This document shows positions 34,036 through 47,400 of a DNA stretch of 64,000 bases, piece after piece. The position numbers and the translations under genes were made by a program. The notes beneath the pieces were generated by a model. It ran no database searches. It saw only the letters and a list, made by a program, of their open reading frames with translations, and was not told the origin of the DNA. The first letter of the stretch is position 1. The number at the start of each line of letters is the position of its first letter. Source of the DNA: Watersipora subatra (lineage: Eukaryota > Bryozoa > Gymnolaemata > Cheilostomatida > Watersiporidae); assembly GCF_963576615.1 (NCBI RefSeq), contig NC_088711.1, positions 21,236,182 through 21,300,181 on the forward strand. The letters are read 5' to 3'.

Positions 34036-36499
34036 TGATATGAATCATATAACTCGTACCTTGCGTATTGCTGGAGTTTGTCATGGCATAGCAGTACAAG
34101 TTACTTTATGCATAGTTTATTAAAAATTCTTGCACCTCTATGACAGTCCTCGAGGAGCACTTAGTATTTTTAAGCACATACGGGCGTAGTCATTTAAAGC
34201 TGATCAAATGCTCAATAAACTTACCGTAGGTAATGAAGGCGTTGTAATTTTTACTCATAAATGTAGAAGTGATTTTGTCAAACCTGAATTCAAAAAGGCG
34301 TCCACCTACCTTGACCTACCCAAAGTAGGTTGTTAAATTTGAGGCAACTCAACCTCAAATGTAGTACAATATTAGTGTTGAATTTGTGGCTACACTCGTA
34401 TTTTAAAATATTGGTAATATCTAAAATTTTAAATCCTGAAATAAAACCTGCTATATCATATTGCAGGTTTTATACTAGCCATATAAATTTTTAGCTATTG
34501 CTTGTATTATACTAGTCATATAGATGTTTTTTAATCCAGGAAACTGGATGCTTTCCTAAACAGGAGCCAGATTTAGTATCAAAATAATTAGGACTAGGAT
34601 TAATTACAAAATTTTATTAAAACTTTATTTAGAATCTGATCATAAGAGCGATTTGAAATTCATCATTTAAAAACTCACTCACTGACTTTACAGTTTGAAG
34701 TGAGGATGTGAACAAAATCCAGTACATGGCGAGTTTTATTGGCACCCTCGCCGATGAAACTCGCATGGAATTTTATTGGCGAGTGTGCCATGTTATCAAC
34801 TGATCTCTACTAGTCGATGGGACATGGTTGTCCAAGCTTTTTGGATCACAATTGTAGACTGAGGTAACCATTGCCAGAGGAAGTTATTAGAAATTTTCAA
34901 AATAGGACCTTGACTTTTGTCAGAAAATCCTCCACTTGCAGGTTTATCGATAAATTTGCTTGTTCATATTTGTGTGCTATCGCTTGATTTTATTCACAGA
35001 CATCCTTGTCAAACAGATTTCATTGTACGTTGGAGTTTTTTCAAATTCACTTTTTTATTGAAGTGCTTGTGCGAATGTATGTGAAATGTTTCACCTTAGC
35101 TTCTGCTTCAAGTATTGCAGATCACATATCGCAAATGTAATACCATTCAGTTATACAGTTTCATCACTAAGTTTTGTTGGAAAACATCAACAGACTGTTA
35201 AATTTTATCTCTATATCTTGACATATCTCGAGGAATATCTTGAGGAATGAGATATCTCGATATCTCATTCCTACACCTTTGGTGTACCATGTATAAAGCC
35301 AGATTTACACGCAAGTTTACTTTATGTGAGATAAATTTTATATATAATCAAAGTGAATCAAGAGATAATGGTGTCAATCGCTGACTCTCTGTTACGTTTT
35401 GTTTTGTAGACAACTTTTATATAAGCATTAGTTGAAGTGTGCAGCAGCTCATAAAACTATCTAGCTGACTAATACACTAATCAAAGTTCATTTCTGCATG
35501 TACGTTGGTGGCGCTTTGTAAATGCCTTCTCTATATCTGTTACTACAGAATGTCCAGCGTTGCATGGGTAATAAATAAGAGCTCATAAACAGTGACAGGC
35601 AATGTAATTGCCATTGACTAAGTTGACTAATTAGACAATGGCAAAAATAGCAAATTGGCTAATTTGAGAAACTTGAGCTAATAAGTTTATGCTTGCCTAA
35701 ATCTTTACTATAATATGAGCCGTAAAGCTAGCCAAGTGAATTTTTTATTCCTAAAACTTCATTGCTATACCTGGACACACAAACGACAGACCAACACACA
35801 GACAAACGAAAAACACTGAAACATATAGATAGGCTAGCTGTGCTAACCAGCGTTGCACGGGTATTAATAATCAGCTTATAAACAATGAGAGGTATGAAAA
35901 GTTGCCTGCCACTTGCTATTAGCCTGGCACTTTGTCAATGGATAATTTGTGTAAGCTTATTAATAAAAGCTACCTCTCTCCGTTAAACCATCACTTTGCG
36001 TCGTTACCGAAAGCGGTGGCATATTTGCTCCCATATAGCGGCATATATTGTATTGATTTGTGCTCTTTTGTTATTTGTTAGCCCATGTTAAGTCTGTTCC
36101 ACTGTTTCTAGAGTCGTCGTTCCTCTGAATTGCTAGATTTGTGACATTTAACTTTGTGAATAGGTGTTTATATTTGTATTTTGTTTAAAGAAAAAGTTTA
36201 CCTTTTGGAGTTTTAATTCATATATAATTTATTAAACATGAGAATGTGAGGTACAGAGCTAACTTCTTGCTTCAATAACACTTTATGTAGATTTTTAAAG
36301 GATAACGAGTTTGAGAATACAGCCGAGGTTTTTGGAGCAGCTTGGCAATGGGGTTCTTCTGATCAATCTGTACTAGTATAAAGTTGATTGCTCGCTAACA
36401 AAATTATGCGGACTGTTATGCTCCCAGCTGTTCAGTCTATCATCGACTGTTTTCTTGTTGACATCCAAGTAATAATAAGACTATCATTTCCTTCTTCAG
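34036..36499. other. Intergenic stretch with Helitron-like ends
   Basis: No gene was recognised. It contains a 30-bp palindrome at 35243-35272 (AGGAATGAGATAT ... ATATCTCATTCCT) and repeat-derived sequence from 35555 to 36060. The final bases (CCTTCTTCAG, ending 36499) are the acceptor before the next gene's first coding exon, so its 5' UTR exon should lie in this stretch or further left. Confidence 0.45.
35555..36060 (-). mobile_element. Helitron-like repeat, one clear end plus an older degenerate copy
   Basis: On the minus strand, 35880-35846 reads ACCCGTGCAACGCTGG, a spacer, and CAGCTAG: hairpin plus CTAG. Bases 35880-36060 match 61380-61560 in inverse orientation (TTTGCGTCGTTACCGAAAGC; TTGCTCCCATATAGCGGCAT). 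A weaker copy of the same end lies at 35556-35580 (CCAGCGTTGCATGGGTAATA), so two related pieces abut. Confidence 0.55.
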
Positions 36500-36502
36500 A
36501 CC

Positions 36503-39500
36503 ATGGCTGCTTCTACTGATATTTGGGCTCATGAAAACAGAAACGCTGAAAGCCCACAGCCCTTTTCCATATTTGAAAAGTATCTAAAGATAACAAGGTT
36601 TGAATCAGCGGAGGATGAGCTCTTAGCGCAATGTTCGATACCTGTGGATGAAAGCGATCTGCTGACTGTACCTATTACCTTGCAGCAGCACGAGGACAGC
36701 ATTTGTAGTGCAGATGATCTATTAGCCTTTGATGAAAGCATCCTGCAAGTATGTTTTAGTAGCAGTATGTTTGATGAAGTCATGACTGGTAAGGGGGTCG
36801 ACAAACGTAATTCGAAGCAAAGTTCCGATGTTGGAAGTTTTGATAGAAAAGAAGTAACTATATTATTCAATGCTTAAAAGTTTGCAACTAAATGGCTTTG
36901 GCGGCTCAACCTGGTTTGCTCATGCGCAACTGGAGCTCGCGTTTGATTGGACAGGTTTTTATAGCGAATGCAATATTTGTTTTTTTTTTCACAACACTTG
37001 AGTCATTTATGATTCAGAATGCAACAAATGACATTGTGCCACCATAGGACAGGAAGTAGCAGGAATGATGTTAAGTCTCTGATTTACCTTCTGATCTGTG
37101 TGTGCAAACTTTTGTTACTTCAGTTGAGATATACCCACTTTGATAGCTTCAGTTCGATCTCTGTATTTCTTACTGACAATTCCAATTCTATCACTAATTA
37201 TTGTAGAGTGGCTATATAAAATGTGCCATTTTCTGCTGTCAGCGTACGCTATTTTGATTGTTAAATGTATTTTATTATAAAAAGCTTTCAACATCTATGA
37301 GTTTTATCTAACGGTGATGCGTATAATCTTTGGCAGACGTTATGTGGAGACAGCGACTTTAGTGATACTCTGTCAGAGTTCAGTGGCTTCTCAATGTCAC
37401 AAGGTTCACGCCGAAAGAAAAAAAGGAGTGAATGTTGGAATCGCCATAGTGTAGCTGTCAGTCCCGGTGAAGGCGAGATTCCGACGAATTCTGACTTGAA
37501 TGGTAGGAAAGTCTCATCACCGAGCCTTATTAACCATAAAACCATTTTTGCCCAGGTTTGTACTTAACTCACCTTCTATATAATGGCACCAGTTTCTATT
37601 GTAACTAGTCAAATAGGGCCTACATATACCGACTATATAGTTATATAACTATATACTATATAACTAGAGCAATCAGTTTATTTCTAAGTTTAATTCAAAT
37701 AATGTATACTTACAAGGCATTTTCAGTTTTTGTGTCAGCGTGGATGGCGATCTAACAAACAATAGCGGGATTAGAACTTCATACTTATTAATAGCCTTAG
37801 TAACTTCAGAAAGTGCATTGGTTTTTCTGCTATCGGTTTTTCTGTATGCTGTACATAACTTACTTTTTCTCTTTTTATTCTAATTCTCTTATTCTTTTCA
37901 CGCCCAATCGTACTCAAGAAAATCATTACAGAGTTTTTGTGAGACATTAAAGATTTTTTGTTAGACTGATGTTCCTGCATTGCTTGTGTGCGGTAATAAT
38001 AAAGTTAGAGTCGCTAGGCTAGCTTCCCTACTGGCCACCACATCAAATGCAAAGTGTACTCAGGCTACTGTTCCTATATTTACTGCATATGCAGCGTAAT
38101 ATGCCATTATGCCATCACATTAAAAAGCTGGTTTTCTAGCTTTGTTTGAACCATAGTGATCCCTTGAATTATATCTTATCACCTTTTTAGAATTATGCCT
38201 CTCATAGATGCATGTCATCTGTAAGTTTTAGCGCTCACTCATATTCGTTCATCTGTCAATCTGTAATCATGATATGTTTTATAACTTGTTCCGTTCTCAG
38301 GTTTGTTATTATAAAGAAATTATGCTTTAGTTTTCATAATACGGTGTTCTTGCTTGTCATGATAGTAAGCTTGTTTAGCTTGAGTCAGTGAGCTAGAAGT
38401 GCTTGCGCAATAAAGGAGAGTAGCGCAACAGATCTGTTGTTGAGGTGCAGTTTACTAAGACTAGTACACTGGCAGACCTAGGGATACTGGCAGACCCAGG
38501 GATACTGGCAGACCCGTACTCTGTGAGGGATCATCATGTGTAATAACTATGTGCACAGTTATTCTTAGGTGGTGGAGTGGCAAAGATGATAGTGCGATTG
38601 GCTGGGAATCTGAATATAAGGGTTTGATTCCCATGTGTTGGAATACTTTTTTTAACACTCTTAGCTTGGCTTCGGCAGTCGGACACACACGGCTTTTATT
38701 GTAGTAAAGTTTAGTAAAAAAAGATACAGAACGTACCCATAGTAGTTTAATCCAAAACAGCTACAGTATTGTGGATCGACATGTTTGTTTTGTACAGGGC
38801 AGCAAGGATAGGGCTCATCCGTAGTTTGTATTGTTTATTTGTATCTTCTTGAAGTTGCTGATGATGTAGATCACACAACTTTCGGTAAATTTCTCGAATG
38901 CAGTTTTTTGAATGTCAAATTCTTCAACTCGATTGCTTAAAAACCATTTCCTCAAACTATAATTTTTCGAATCCGGTATCTAGTTTGGCAATAAAACTGA
39001 TTGGAAAATTTTCATGTGTTTTAAGGAAAAATATATCTTTATGGGTTGACAACACTAATGGTAAAAATGTATTTACAAAAAATTCAACCACATGATGCAT
39101 TTCAACAGCAAACGCGTCACTTTCAATTAAATTTAAAACTTTTCTTCGACCTTGAAAACTGGTAACAATGCTAAAGCAGATAACAGGTTAACCTTAATAG
39201 CTAATTCAGTGCTACACCGTGGCGCTACACGTTGATACCATTTTCTTGAATATTTTGATAAATTTACGTATATAAATCTCAGTGTTAATGTTTGTCATTT
39301 GTTTGTCATACATATGCCCAGTTATCCAGTAAAGTTTTAGAAATGAAAAAAAATTGCTTCGCACTAGAATTGTACTTAAAAACACCCAAGTTCTTCAGAC
39401 AGTATCTACTCAGCTACACAGCCTACTTGTGATCCTATGGAATAATGGTGCTTATCTAAGCATGCTAATAGCCTAGCATGCTTGAAAATCATGATTGTGT

Positions 39501-40710
39501 GAAAGATCATGATTATAAATACAATTATTTCAAGCTGCGGTAACCTTAATGCTGAATTGTATGAAAGGACGGACATGACTCGTTCAACGTCTGGCATTCG
39601 CCTAATAATTTTACTAAAATGCAAAAAACAGCCATAACATTCTGTCCTTGGCAATTCATGCTCTATCGCTTCAAGTATGGCCAATTCAAAGTCTACCATT
39701 ATTGTGGCTGGCTCAAATGTTGGTATTTTCTCTTTTGCAGTCTGCCGGAACGCGTCAGTTTTAAATTTATTTGTAACTTATTAAAGTAAATGAATTGCTT
39801 TTTGGTTCCTATGATGCAAGGTTCAGAAATTTCATTTTAGCATGAGTCTTCAAAGACACACTCAGATGATACTACAACGCAATCAAATGAAGCCGAAGGC
39901 AATTTGCATAGCAACCACAATGCCCATTGCAATCACAGTGGCCATAGCAAAGAAAGTGCCCATAGCAGCCACAGTGCCCATAGCGACCATAGTGCCCATA
40001 GCAACCACAGTCGTCATAGCAATGAGAGTTGCCATAATAAACGAAGTGGCCATAACAACTGGAGTAGCCATAGCAAAGAACGTGGCCACAGCAAAGAACG
40101 TGGCCACAGCAAAGAACGTGGCCACAGCAAAGAACGTGGCCACAGCAAAGAACGTGGCCACAGCAAAGAACGTGGCCACAGCAAAGAACGTGGCCACAGC
40201 AAAGAACGTGGCCACAGCAAAGAACGTGGCCACAGCAAAGAACGTGGCCACAGCAAAGAACGTGGCCACAGCAAAGAACGTGGACATACCAGACGAAGTG
40301 ACCATAGTAAAGAACATAGCCATACCAGACGAAGTGACCATAGCAAAGAACGTGGCCATACCAGACGAAGCGACCATAGCACCCACACTGCCCTTAGTAA
40401 CCAAAGCAATCGCATTAACAAAAGTGGTCGACATAAAACTCAGAATGTGGAAGAAGCATCTGCAAAACATCTATGGACTGAACAATTGATTTTACCAGAA
40501 GTGAGTGGTAGCAGACGGCAAAGTTCTTCGCGCAAAGATAGCAATCGGTCAGCCGGTTCTAGATCACATGACTCTCGGCGCACAAAACACCACAGGAAAG
40601 ACTTGAAATATGCCAGAGTGCCAACGGCTGTGCAGGATGACGATGAAGGCTCATTGGGAAGAAACATGCGTGCTGTGCCTTACATGGGATACTGGAAGCT
40701 TAGAACTTAG
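36503..40710 (+). CDS. Unrecognised histidine-rich repeat protein, three coding exons
   Basis: Coding exons are 36503-36748, 37337-37555 and 39841-40710. All join in phase 0 (CAA|GTATGT to TGGCAG|ACG; CAG|GTTTGT to TTTTAG|CAT), giving 444 residues. An acceptor directly precedes the ATG, implying a 5' UTR exon. I do not recognise the family. Residues 1-120 are acidic and non-repetitive (FEKYLKITRFESAEDELLAQ; CGDSDFSDTLSEFSGFS). A basic RRKKKR at about 107 could be a nuclear signal. From about residue 175 the protein is built of triplets of the form H-S-x. It then has 12 perfect HSKERG units and three HTRRSD-HSKE units. A Ser/Arg/His-rich tail ends YMGYWKLRT. Exon 3 is also open in the two other forward frames because the 18-bp repeat has no stops. 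The spliced phase selects the HSKERG frame. It may be a low-complexity nuclear protein; function unknown. It converges on GOLGA7. Confidence 0.72.
38467..38515. repeat. 18-bp tandem repeat, ~2.7 copies
   Basis: ACTGGCAGACCYAGGGAT is repeated head to tail immediately before the SINE-like repeat, in intron 2 of the histidine-rich gene. Confidence 0.8.
38507..38700 (+). repeat. SINE-like dispersed repeat (copy 2)
   Basis: Homologous to 18283-18470. The B-box-like element is GGTTTGATTCC (38621-38631), one change from the tRNA consensus, and the tail runs into an A-rich stretch. It lies in intron 2 of the histidine-rich gene. Confidence 0.6.
40069..40284 (+). repeat. Coding minisatellite, 12 copies of an 18-bp unit
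   Basis: AGCAAAGAACGTGGCCAC is repeated 12 times with almost no variation (the last unit ends GTGGACAT), encoding HSKERG. Flanking it are a degenerate 9-bp period (CATAGCNACN) upstream and three 30-bp units (CATACCAGACGAAGYGACCA) downstream. Length polymorphism between individuals is likely. Confidence 0.95.
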
Positions 40711-41447
40711 TGAACTATTATCCACTCCGACAATCGGTTTCACATTGTCTCATTTTTACATTTTCCAGGTCTGAAGTTGATGCCACGGGTTAATTTTGGT
40801 CATTGACATCAGAGTGTGCATTCAGTTTGCTGTATTTTTGGATTACCATTTTATCTCCATAGATCTCTGCTACATTTGTAGATGTTACATTCATTGTATT
40901 TTATTATGATAAAATGTTTGATAATCTTTTCTAATATATACACATACAATTATACTTATATAATAATAACAAAAAAATAGTCAGCTCATAACTAGTTTTA
41001 CACAGATGTTTAGCAGGAAATAGACTAAGGAAAAAAATTTCAGAATGAACTATACACAAATGCTCGAGTGAACATATCATTTTTGATCAAATTGTATTAA
41101 GACGACCAAGTCAACTTATGTGATGAGGCTTGTATTTACCACCACTAGACCTTCCAAAACTTGTGTTTTATCACACCTGACACTAGAGATATAGAAGCAA
41201 TCCAGCATAACGTTGGTATATACGAAAAGTTGTGCTGAGCAAATACATTGAGAGACTTATTTAGAAACATTGATCAGGCCCAACAGTAATATCAAATCCA
41301 TGCTAGAACTCGTAACTTTCAAACAGACAAGGACCATGTCAGAAACGTGCCTAGAGATAATCTAAATGTTCTACGCTGAAAAATAATCAACTATCTTTCG
41401 CAGACGAGTCAAGCAAATAAATATGCATCACAATAGCGACGGTTGTC
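40711..41447. other. Convergent 3' region between the histidine-rich gene and GOLGA7
   Basis: The stop codons of the two genes are 737 bp apart, tail to tail, so this holds both 3' UTRs. On the minus strand an AATAAA occurs at 40905-40900, which would give GOLGA7 a 3' UTR of about 550 bases. I see no clear AATAAA for the plus-strand gene before 41400. Confidence 0.5.
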
Positions 41448-44400
41448 TCATAAAGTTAACTGAGCTGATTCGCTAACTGAGTCTATTAGAATGAACTCCA
41501 AGACTCTGAGTCCACGTAGCATGGGATCCACGACGTAAACACCCTTGGGTATATATATACTTCTGTTCTGCTCAGCGATAAATGCAGCCGCATCTGCAAC
41601 TTTCTATAAAAATGGAAGCAAATAATCAGATATAAGATATCTGCATGCAGAGATATTGATCTAGCGGTTATACTTTTGCTAATGTGAACAATTGGGATGC
41701 TGGTGTGTCCGTGTTGTGAAAGGTCGGCACCATCTTGAAACCAGTCGAGTTTATTAAACATTTTTGTATTAAAGATGAGCTTACACAAAATTCTAGTAGA
41801 TTTTATCAGGAAGTATTGGTATTTTTCTATCATCTGTGATTGTTGTTGATGTTTGAGGTGATCTGACTGCCAGAATGTTTTAAGATTAAAATCTACATAG
41901 CTTCATCGTAATTAAACGCTCAGATCAAGCGAAAGTGTGATTATCATAGCAACGATAGAAACTAGTGAGTCGTTTCGGCATGTATTTTTTTCTGACCATT
42001 TTAACCGCGATCACGTTTTGGGGATATTAATCCTGAAACATTTTGGCAGTCAAAAACAATTACAAATGATAGAAAAATGCCGATACTTCCAGATAAAATC
42101 TACTAGAATTTTGTCCAAGTTCATCTTCAACACCAAACTATTCGCTAGTACCACAGGCTAAAAATATTCAGAAACTCATACAAGCCTATCACTTTCCATG
42201 CAAAAACAACACATTTTTCCAATGTTTTAATGGAGTTGGGCAACAAAAATTTTTTGTGTGGCATAGATAGTGGTCTGTGATAACATAGATCTTTGCTTAT
42301 ACATTAAAACAGCATAAGACAAAAATTTATTTCAGAGATTACCTTTTCATAGCCAGTGGTCACACAGCAGAGAAATAGATAGGAAGTCAGGCATGCAACG
42401 CAACCCTCACAGCATGATGCACAACTGAGCTTCTCTGCTTCAGCGTACAAACGGTTAATGTAATCAACCGTCTGCTCAAAGTTCTCTCGGCTAACCTATA
42501 AGTGACAAACATAAAACATATCACTGTAATGTCTGTGTACAGTTCTGAAAAAAAAACTTCCTCAATATGGCTGGCCAATGACAGTACTAGCTGAAATAGT
42601 ACGCAAAAACTACATACTTAAAACAGTACTTAAATAATATCATGCTTTTTCTGCGTATTAAAAGCCTATAAAGAGTAATCATTAGGGATATAGGTGAGAT
42701 TTGCAGGATAATTTAAGAGCTTAGAAAAAGCTTGAAGCTTTACGTATTATAGACCACAAGGACCAGTTTTACCTGCAGATTTATTGCGTGTTGCAATACC
42801 GCTGAACAGATCTGAGAGAAACATATCCATAATCCATGAGAATGCATTTTTCTCCACATAAACTTTAACACTATAAGGCCTAGTATTGTATACACAAGCA
42901 GGTCCCCTGATCCCAGATAAGATTAACAACTTTCTATCGACTATAAGGTGCATAGAATAGCACAACTCCTTTTTAACTGAGTATCATTTTGAAGCTCTAT
43001 GCTTGTGGACTCTATGAAATAAAACATAAATAAAATAAAGTAAATAGTTTTTTCCCACTCAATTAAATAAGTGATGTTTTAGACGTAACTACAGGGCAAT
43101 GATTGCACTACACAGTCTGAGTTTATATTTGTTATGAATACAAGAACAAATAGTTTTATTGTAAAGCTTTTGGTTTTGAGGAGGAGAACTGAGTATCATT
43201 TTGAAGCTTCAAGCATGTAGAAAGAAATGGAAATCAAATAAATCGAACAGTTTTTATTTCACTATTTCACAAAAATGATGTTTTAAAAATAGCTGAAGAA
43301 ACACCATTATTGCAGCAAACAGATCTGAGAGTTGGCGCATGTTTTTATGAACATAAAAGCAACTAGTTTTATTGTCATGCTCTTGTTGCTGATGAGTAGC
43401 GTTCTAGTTTTGTCTATTTCTGATCCTTCATTACCAGTCTGTCACTAGAAACTATGTCCTGTCGACAGCCATTTTTCATTTCTCGGTCAGTTTGAAATAC
43501 CCTCAGTATTTCGATGATGTCTCGAGAATTAGTCGTCCAATCTACTTAATGCCGAAAAATTTTCACGCACAAAGCGACCAAAATTTTGTAATCCTAGCTA
43601 AACCAGATGTAGAAGAAAACAAAGGGAAACTATGCAATTAAGTTTATTTGGGCACAGGATCTGATGAGAGAACAACTCCCACAATCTCGGGCTTCAAAAT
43701 GTTAAGGAAACTTTCAAGTGCCTGATGTATACACTACAGAGAGCAACAAAATATTGAAAAATATTTATCATTAAATGAGCAATGAGATATGACTTAGTTT
43801 AGTAATATATATATCCAGAAAGACGGAGTTTTTGTCACATGCCACCGTCAGTAATATGTAACCTGTTGATGACTCGCGAATGAATCTAATACAATATTTT
43901 TAGATACACTGAACGTCTCTATTACAAAGTGAACACTCGGTTTTACTACCCAACAATTATTAAACTATTTATAAAAATGTTGGACCTCAGCTGTGAATGG
44001 TGCATCTGCGTTTATTAGCTTATTGCGCATTTACGACACCACATAACGTTTGCGTATGGCCAAGAGTCACGTCGTGTGGCTTTAGTAGGCTCCGTCTAAA
44101 ACATTTTTGATTAGTTAGTAATTAATTAATTAGCCTATCATATATGTACTTAACAAAAGGAAACAATTTTCTGCATGTGTTGAGTCAATAGAAAATATGT
44201 TTACAACCCAACTTGAGCTTAGTTTTGCTTTGCGAAAACTTAATTTTTCCATCACAATTTCTTCTTCATAATGACCAGTCGCATCAAACGTATTACTGCT
44301 ACACAGGTTTCACTAAATCTAGATCAAAGGACTTTGGGTGATTTTTTAGTGAACGATAGTATTATTGAGAGTGATTATTTCATTTTTAACATTGGGCCCA

Positions 44401-47400
44401 ATAATAATTCCCTAAGCTGTAATAATATTGATAACTCATCTGATCCGAACATGCTCACGGCAGCAGCAGCGAAAATAGCTGAAAAAGTGTCCGAGCTTAT
44501 TCTGCAAAACATTTCCAGCCTTTTCGATGGCATCAGCCGATGTAAAATTTTATGCTTATTAACTTGGTATCAAAATATTTTCCATAGACTGTGTGATTCA
44601 AAAGTAATGACAAGTTCTATGCGCCATTGTCAAATACAGCATATGCTACTACAATGTAAACAATCCATTCCAGGTACGTTTACGTTATAGGGAATTTAAG
44701 TTATACGAACAGTAAGTAAATTGTTTAATCTTTTCCAAGGTCTTTTCAAACCCACCCCTTTGGTCCACCAGAAAAAAAGACGAGACTTAACTTTTTAATT
44801 TGAAGGCAGTCTGATAACTGTGGTAATATTGGTTTATATTGACAATCTTTCTCTTTTTTTCATCACTGTCACGATTGCGGTGATTCTACAATGAAGTAAG
44901 GAGAACGCCCACCTTCAATGTCAATTTACCTTGAGTTATTCATTTATTCTAGACAGCACGGTCTATTTTGCAAAAGGAAAACAATAAAATGCTTCATACG
45001 TCTAATAGAGAGTAAAACAAATAACTTTACTATGATAAGCGCGGTGTCTGTCTGTCTATCAGTCAAAAAGGTTCCAGGTTATGATGAAATGCAGTTATAC
45101 CTTGACATACGAGTGCCCCAACATATGAGAAAACCAAGACAGGAGCAGAATTTTGAGCAAGTCACTGCCTTGAGATACGGGAAATCTTTGAGATGCGAGC
45201 AAATGAGCCAGTTCTCGAATGCCACTATATGGCCAAGTGTGCGGGAAGCTGCTTCCAAGAGCAGCATCGATTGGTCTTTCCGTCGCATCAGTTTAAAAAA
45301 GTTTTCACAATGTCGGCTAAAAGTTATAGTGAAAGTGAGGCAAAAAGCCTCAAGCCAGAAACGGATAAAAAATTAAGACAATGATAAAATTGAAATCAAG
45401 TTTTGTAAAATATTAAAACTTAGTTTTAAGTGCGTGTTTAGTAAGTTAAATTAGTATAAGTTAAAGATGTGGTTGCGTCAAAAAATTCAATTTAATGAAA
45501 TTAAGACCCATAAAAGGCTAAAACATCAGCTACAATTTGATGCCATTTTTGTCTTTGTAGACCTGTCCAGAGATATATGCGTTTGAATGAGGCCCTCTTT
45601 TAAAAAGCTCACGTTCCAGCGGGTGCTTCTTTCGTGACGTCACAAGCAAGATATCTGAAACGAAACCACGAGCGATAAATATGAGGTCGCTTCGTTAGCC
45701 AATCATGAGCGCGAAATTTTTATATAGGCCGTAATAAATGTTATTACTCGTAAAACGCGTTGTCTGTGATCTCGAAGATTCTCATCCGTTAGAGAATTCT
45801 CATCGTTACTGATTCAACGCGTTTCAACAATTACTAAGTTATACATAGTTTTAAAATGGCTTCAAGTTCGAGCGACTGCAACTCAGAGTTATCTGAGCAA
45901 CTTTTAGTAAAAGATTGGAGTAGACAGCCTATGGTCAAAGCTGACAGGCGTCAGCAGCGTTTTGCTGCAGAGGAAGACAGAATGGAGGTAAATTAACTTA
46001 GAGTCTTCTATACTTTAGTAAATGTAATATTTTTATAGTCATAAATACATATACTAATTAATAAAATGATAATTCTTTGCTATCTCCAATCATCGTTTCA
46101 TAGCTTATCTGCCGTTTTACCTAGCTATAATATTTTTTTCGAACTTTCTTTGGTAAATTAGAGTCATGATTACAAATTATTTTCACTCCTAGGAAGTGGG
46201 TAAAATCGATTGATCATTGCAAATCTTTAATTTCCAGAACCAAAGCTTCGAATCGTTGGCTTGGCGTACTTGTGCCTTTATTAAATGTTTATTCGTTTTT
46301 AAAATTACACTCGCAATCTATTTAACTCCCAATTTGGAAGCTGTCAATAGATACGCTTTAGAATGACATATGTATGAATGACATATATTTATTGCATTTG
46401 TTTTACTGATTACAGAATGTTTATGTCGTCCCACCAGCCGAAGAAGCTTTGTCAGTGTGGAAACTGCCATAAAGGGGAAAGAGAGACTTGAATGCGTGCT
46501 GCATAAGCCATGATGTTTTGTTTGAGTTTGTTGCAGTAGATGAATTTGTCTTATTGTATCGGCTAATACTATGTGAGTGGCCACGACTTGATGAATATTT
46601 TTAATAAAAGCTTTATGCCGAGATGAAAATATTTTTGCTTGTAAAAATTATATAATAAAATAATATTGTTGAAGATAATGCAAAACATGATTTGCAGAAT
46701 ATTGTAGTGAATTGGATATGGATGTCCGCAGAACTGGAGAATGTGAGTTCAAATCCAGTTTGCAGCAGACTTCTCATCCTTAAAACTTTATCCCTGTCTA
46801 TATTCTTTCCAAAGACGTGGCTTGCTTATTTCACTTTGGTAGTATTCGGTAAGAATACTAATAGTAAGAAACTAGTACGTAGACGGTGTAGGCAATGATA
46901 TACAGCCCCGCCCCAAGGATAGGCGACAGACATAATGTGGGCGGGGTTTATGGGAAGCTGTATATCGTTAGTATGGGTAGCTGCAGAACTGTGCTGATAC
47001 AAAGACAGCGTTCTACATAGTTGACTTGACAGAATTACCGTAGACCGGTAGAATTGGTAGTCGGTACCCAAGTGTTTACACAACATTTGGAGAAAGTGAG
47101 TAGAACAAATTTTCAATTTTCGTTATTTGAGGCCTTTGAAACATTCATAATAATGCATCTGTAGCAGGATTTAAAATTTTATTCTAGCCAACATGAGCAA
47201 ATACAAAATAAGATATATGCCAATAGAGCCGCGTAAGACTAGACTTTTATCGCAAATAGCCGATGTGAATACGAGAGATAGAGACAGGTTGCCTAACGCG
47301 TGACATCATTTTGGGCAAGTCTGGGCACGTTTTTGTGGCCTGAGCGTTTTTACGGCAATCAGATTTTTTTGGTTTTAATCTTCAAATATCTTGGCAATGC

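Noticed and set aside
39883-40470. Long minus-strand ORFs opposite the histidine-rich exon
   Set aside because: They arise because the 18-bp repeat lacks stops on both strands; no splice sites or start context support them.
42747-42965. Minus-strand ORF with a KVYVEKN word considered as GOLGA7 exon 1
   Set aside because: The true first coding exon at 48514-48621 matches the family (AFVQRDYSDG, FPRELEG) and splices in phase; this ORF does not.
46450-46502. CQCGNC followed by a Cys-Cys pair, resembling the cytoplasmic domain of P2X7-like proteins
   Set aside because: The CxCGxC reading is in a different frame from both the exon 1 phase and the later Cys-Cys; it would need two frameshifts. The frame that follows from exon 1 splicing does not contain it.
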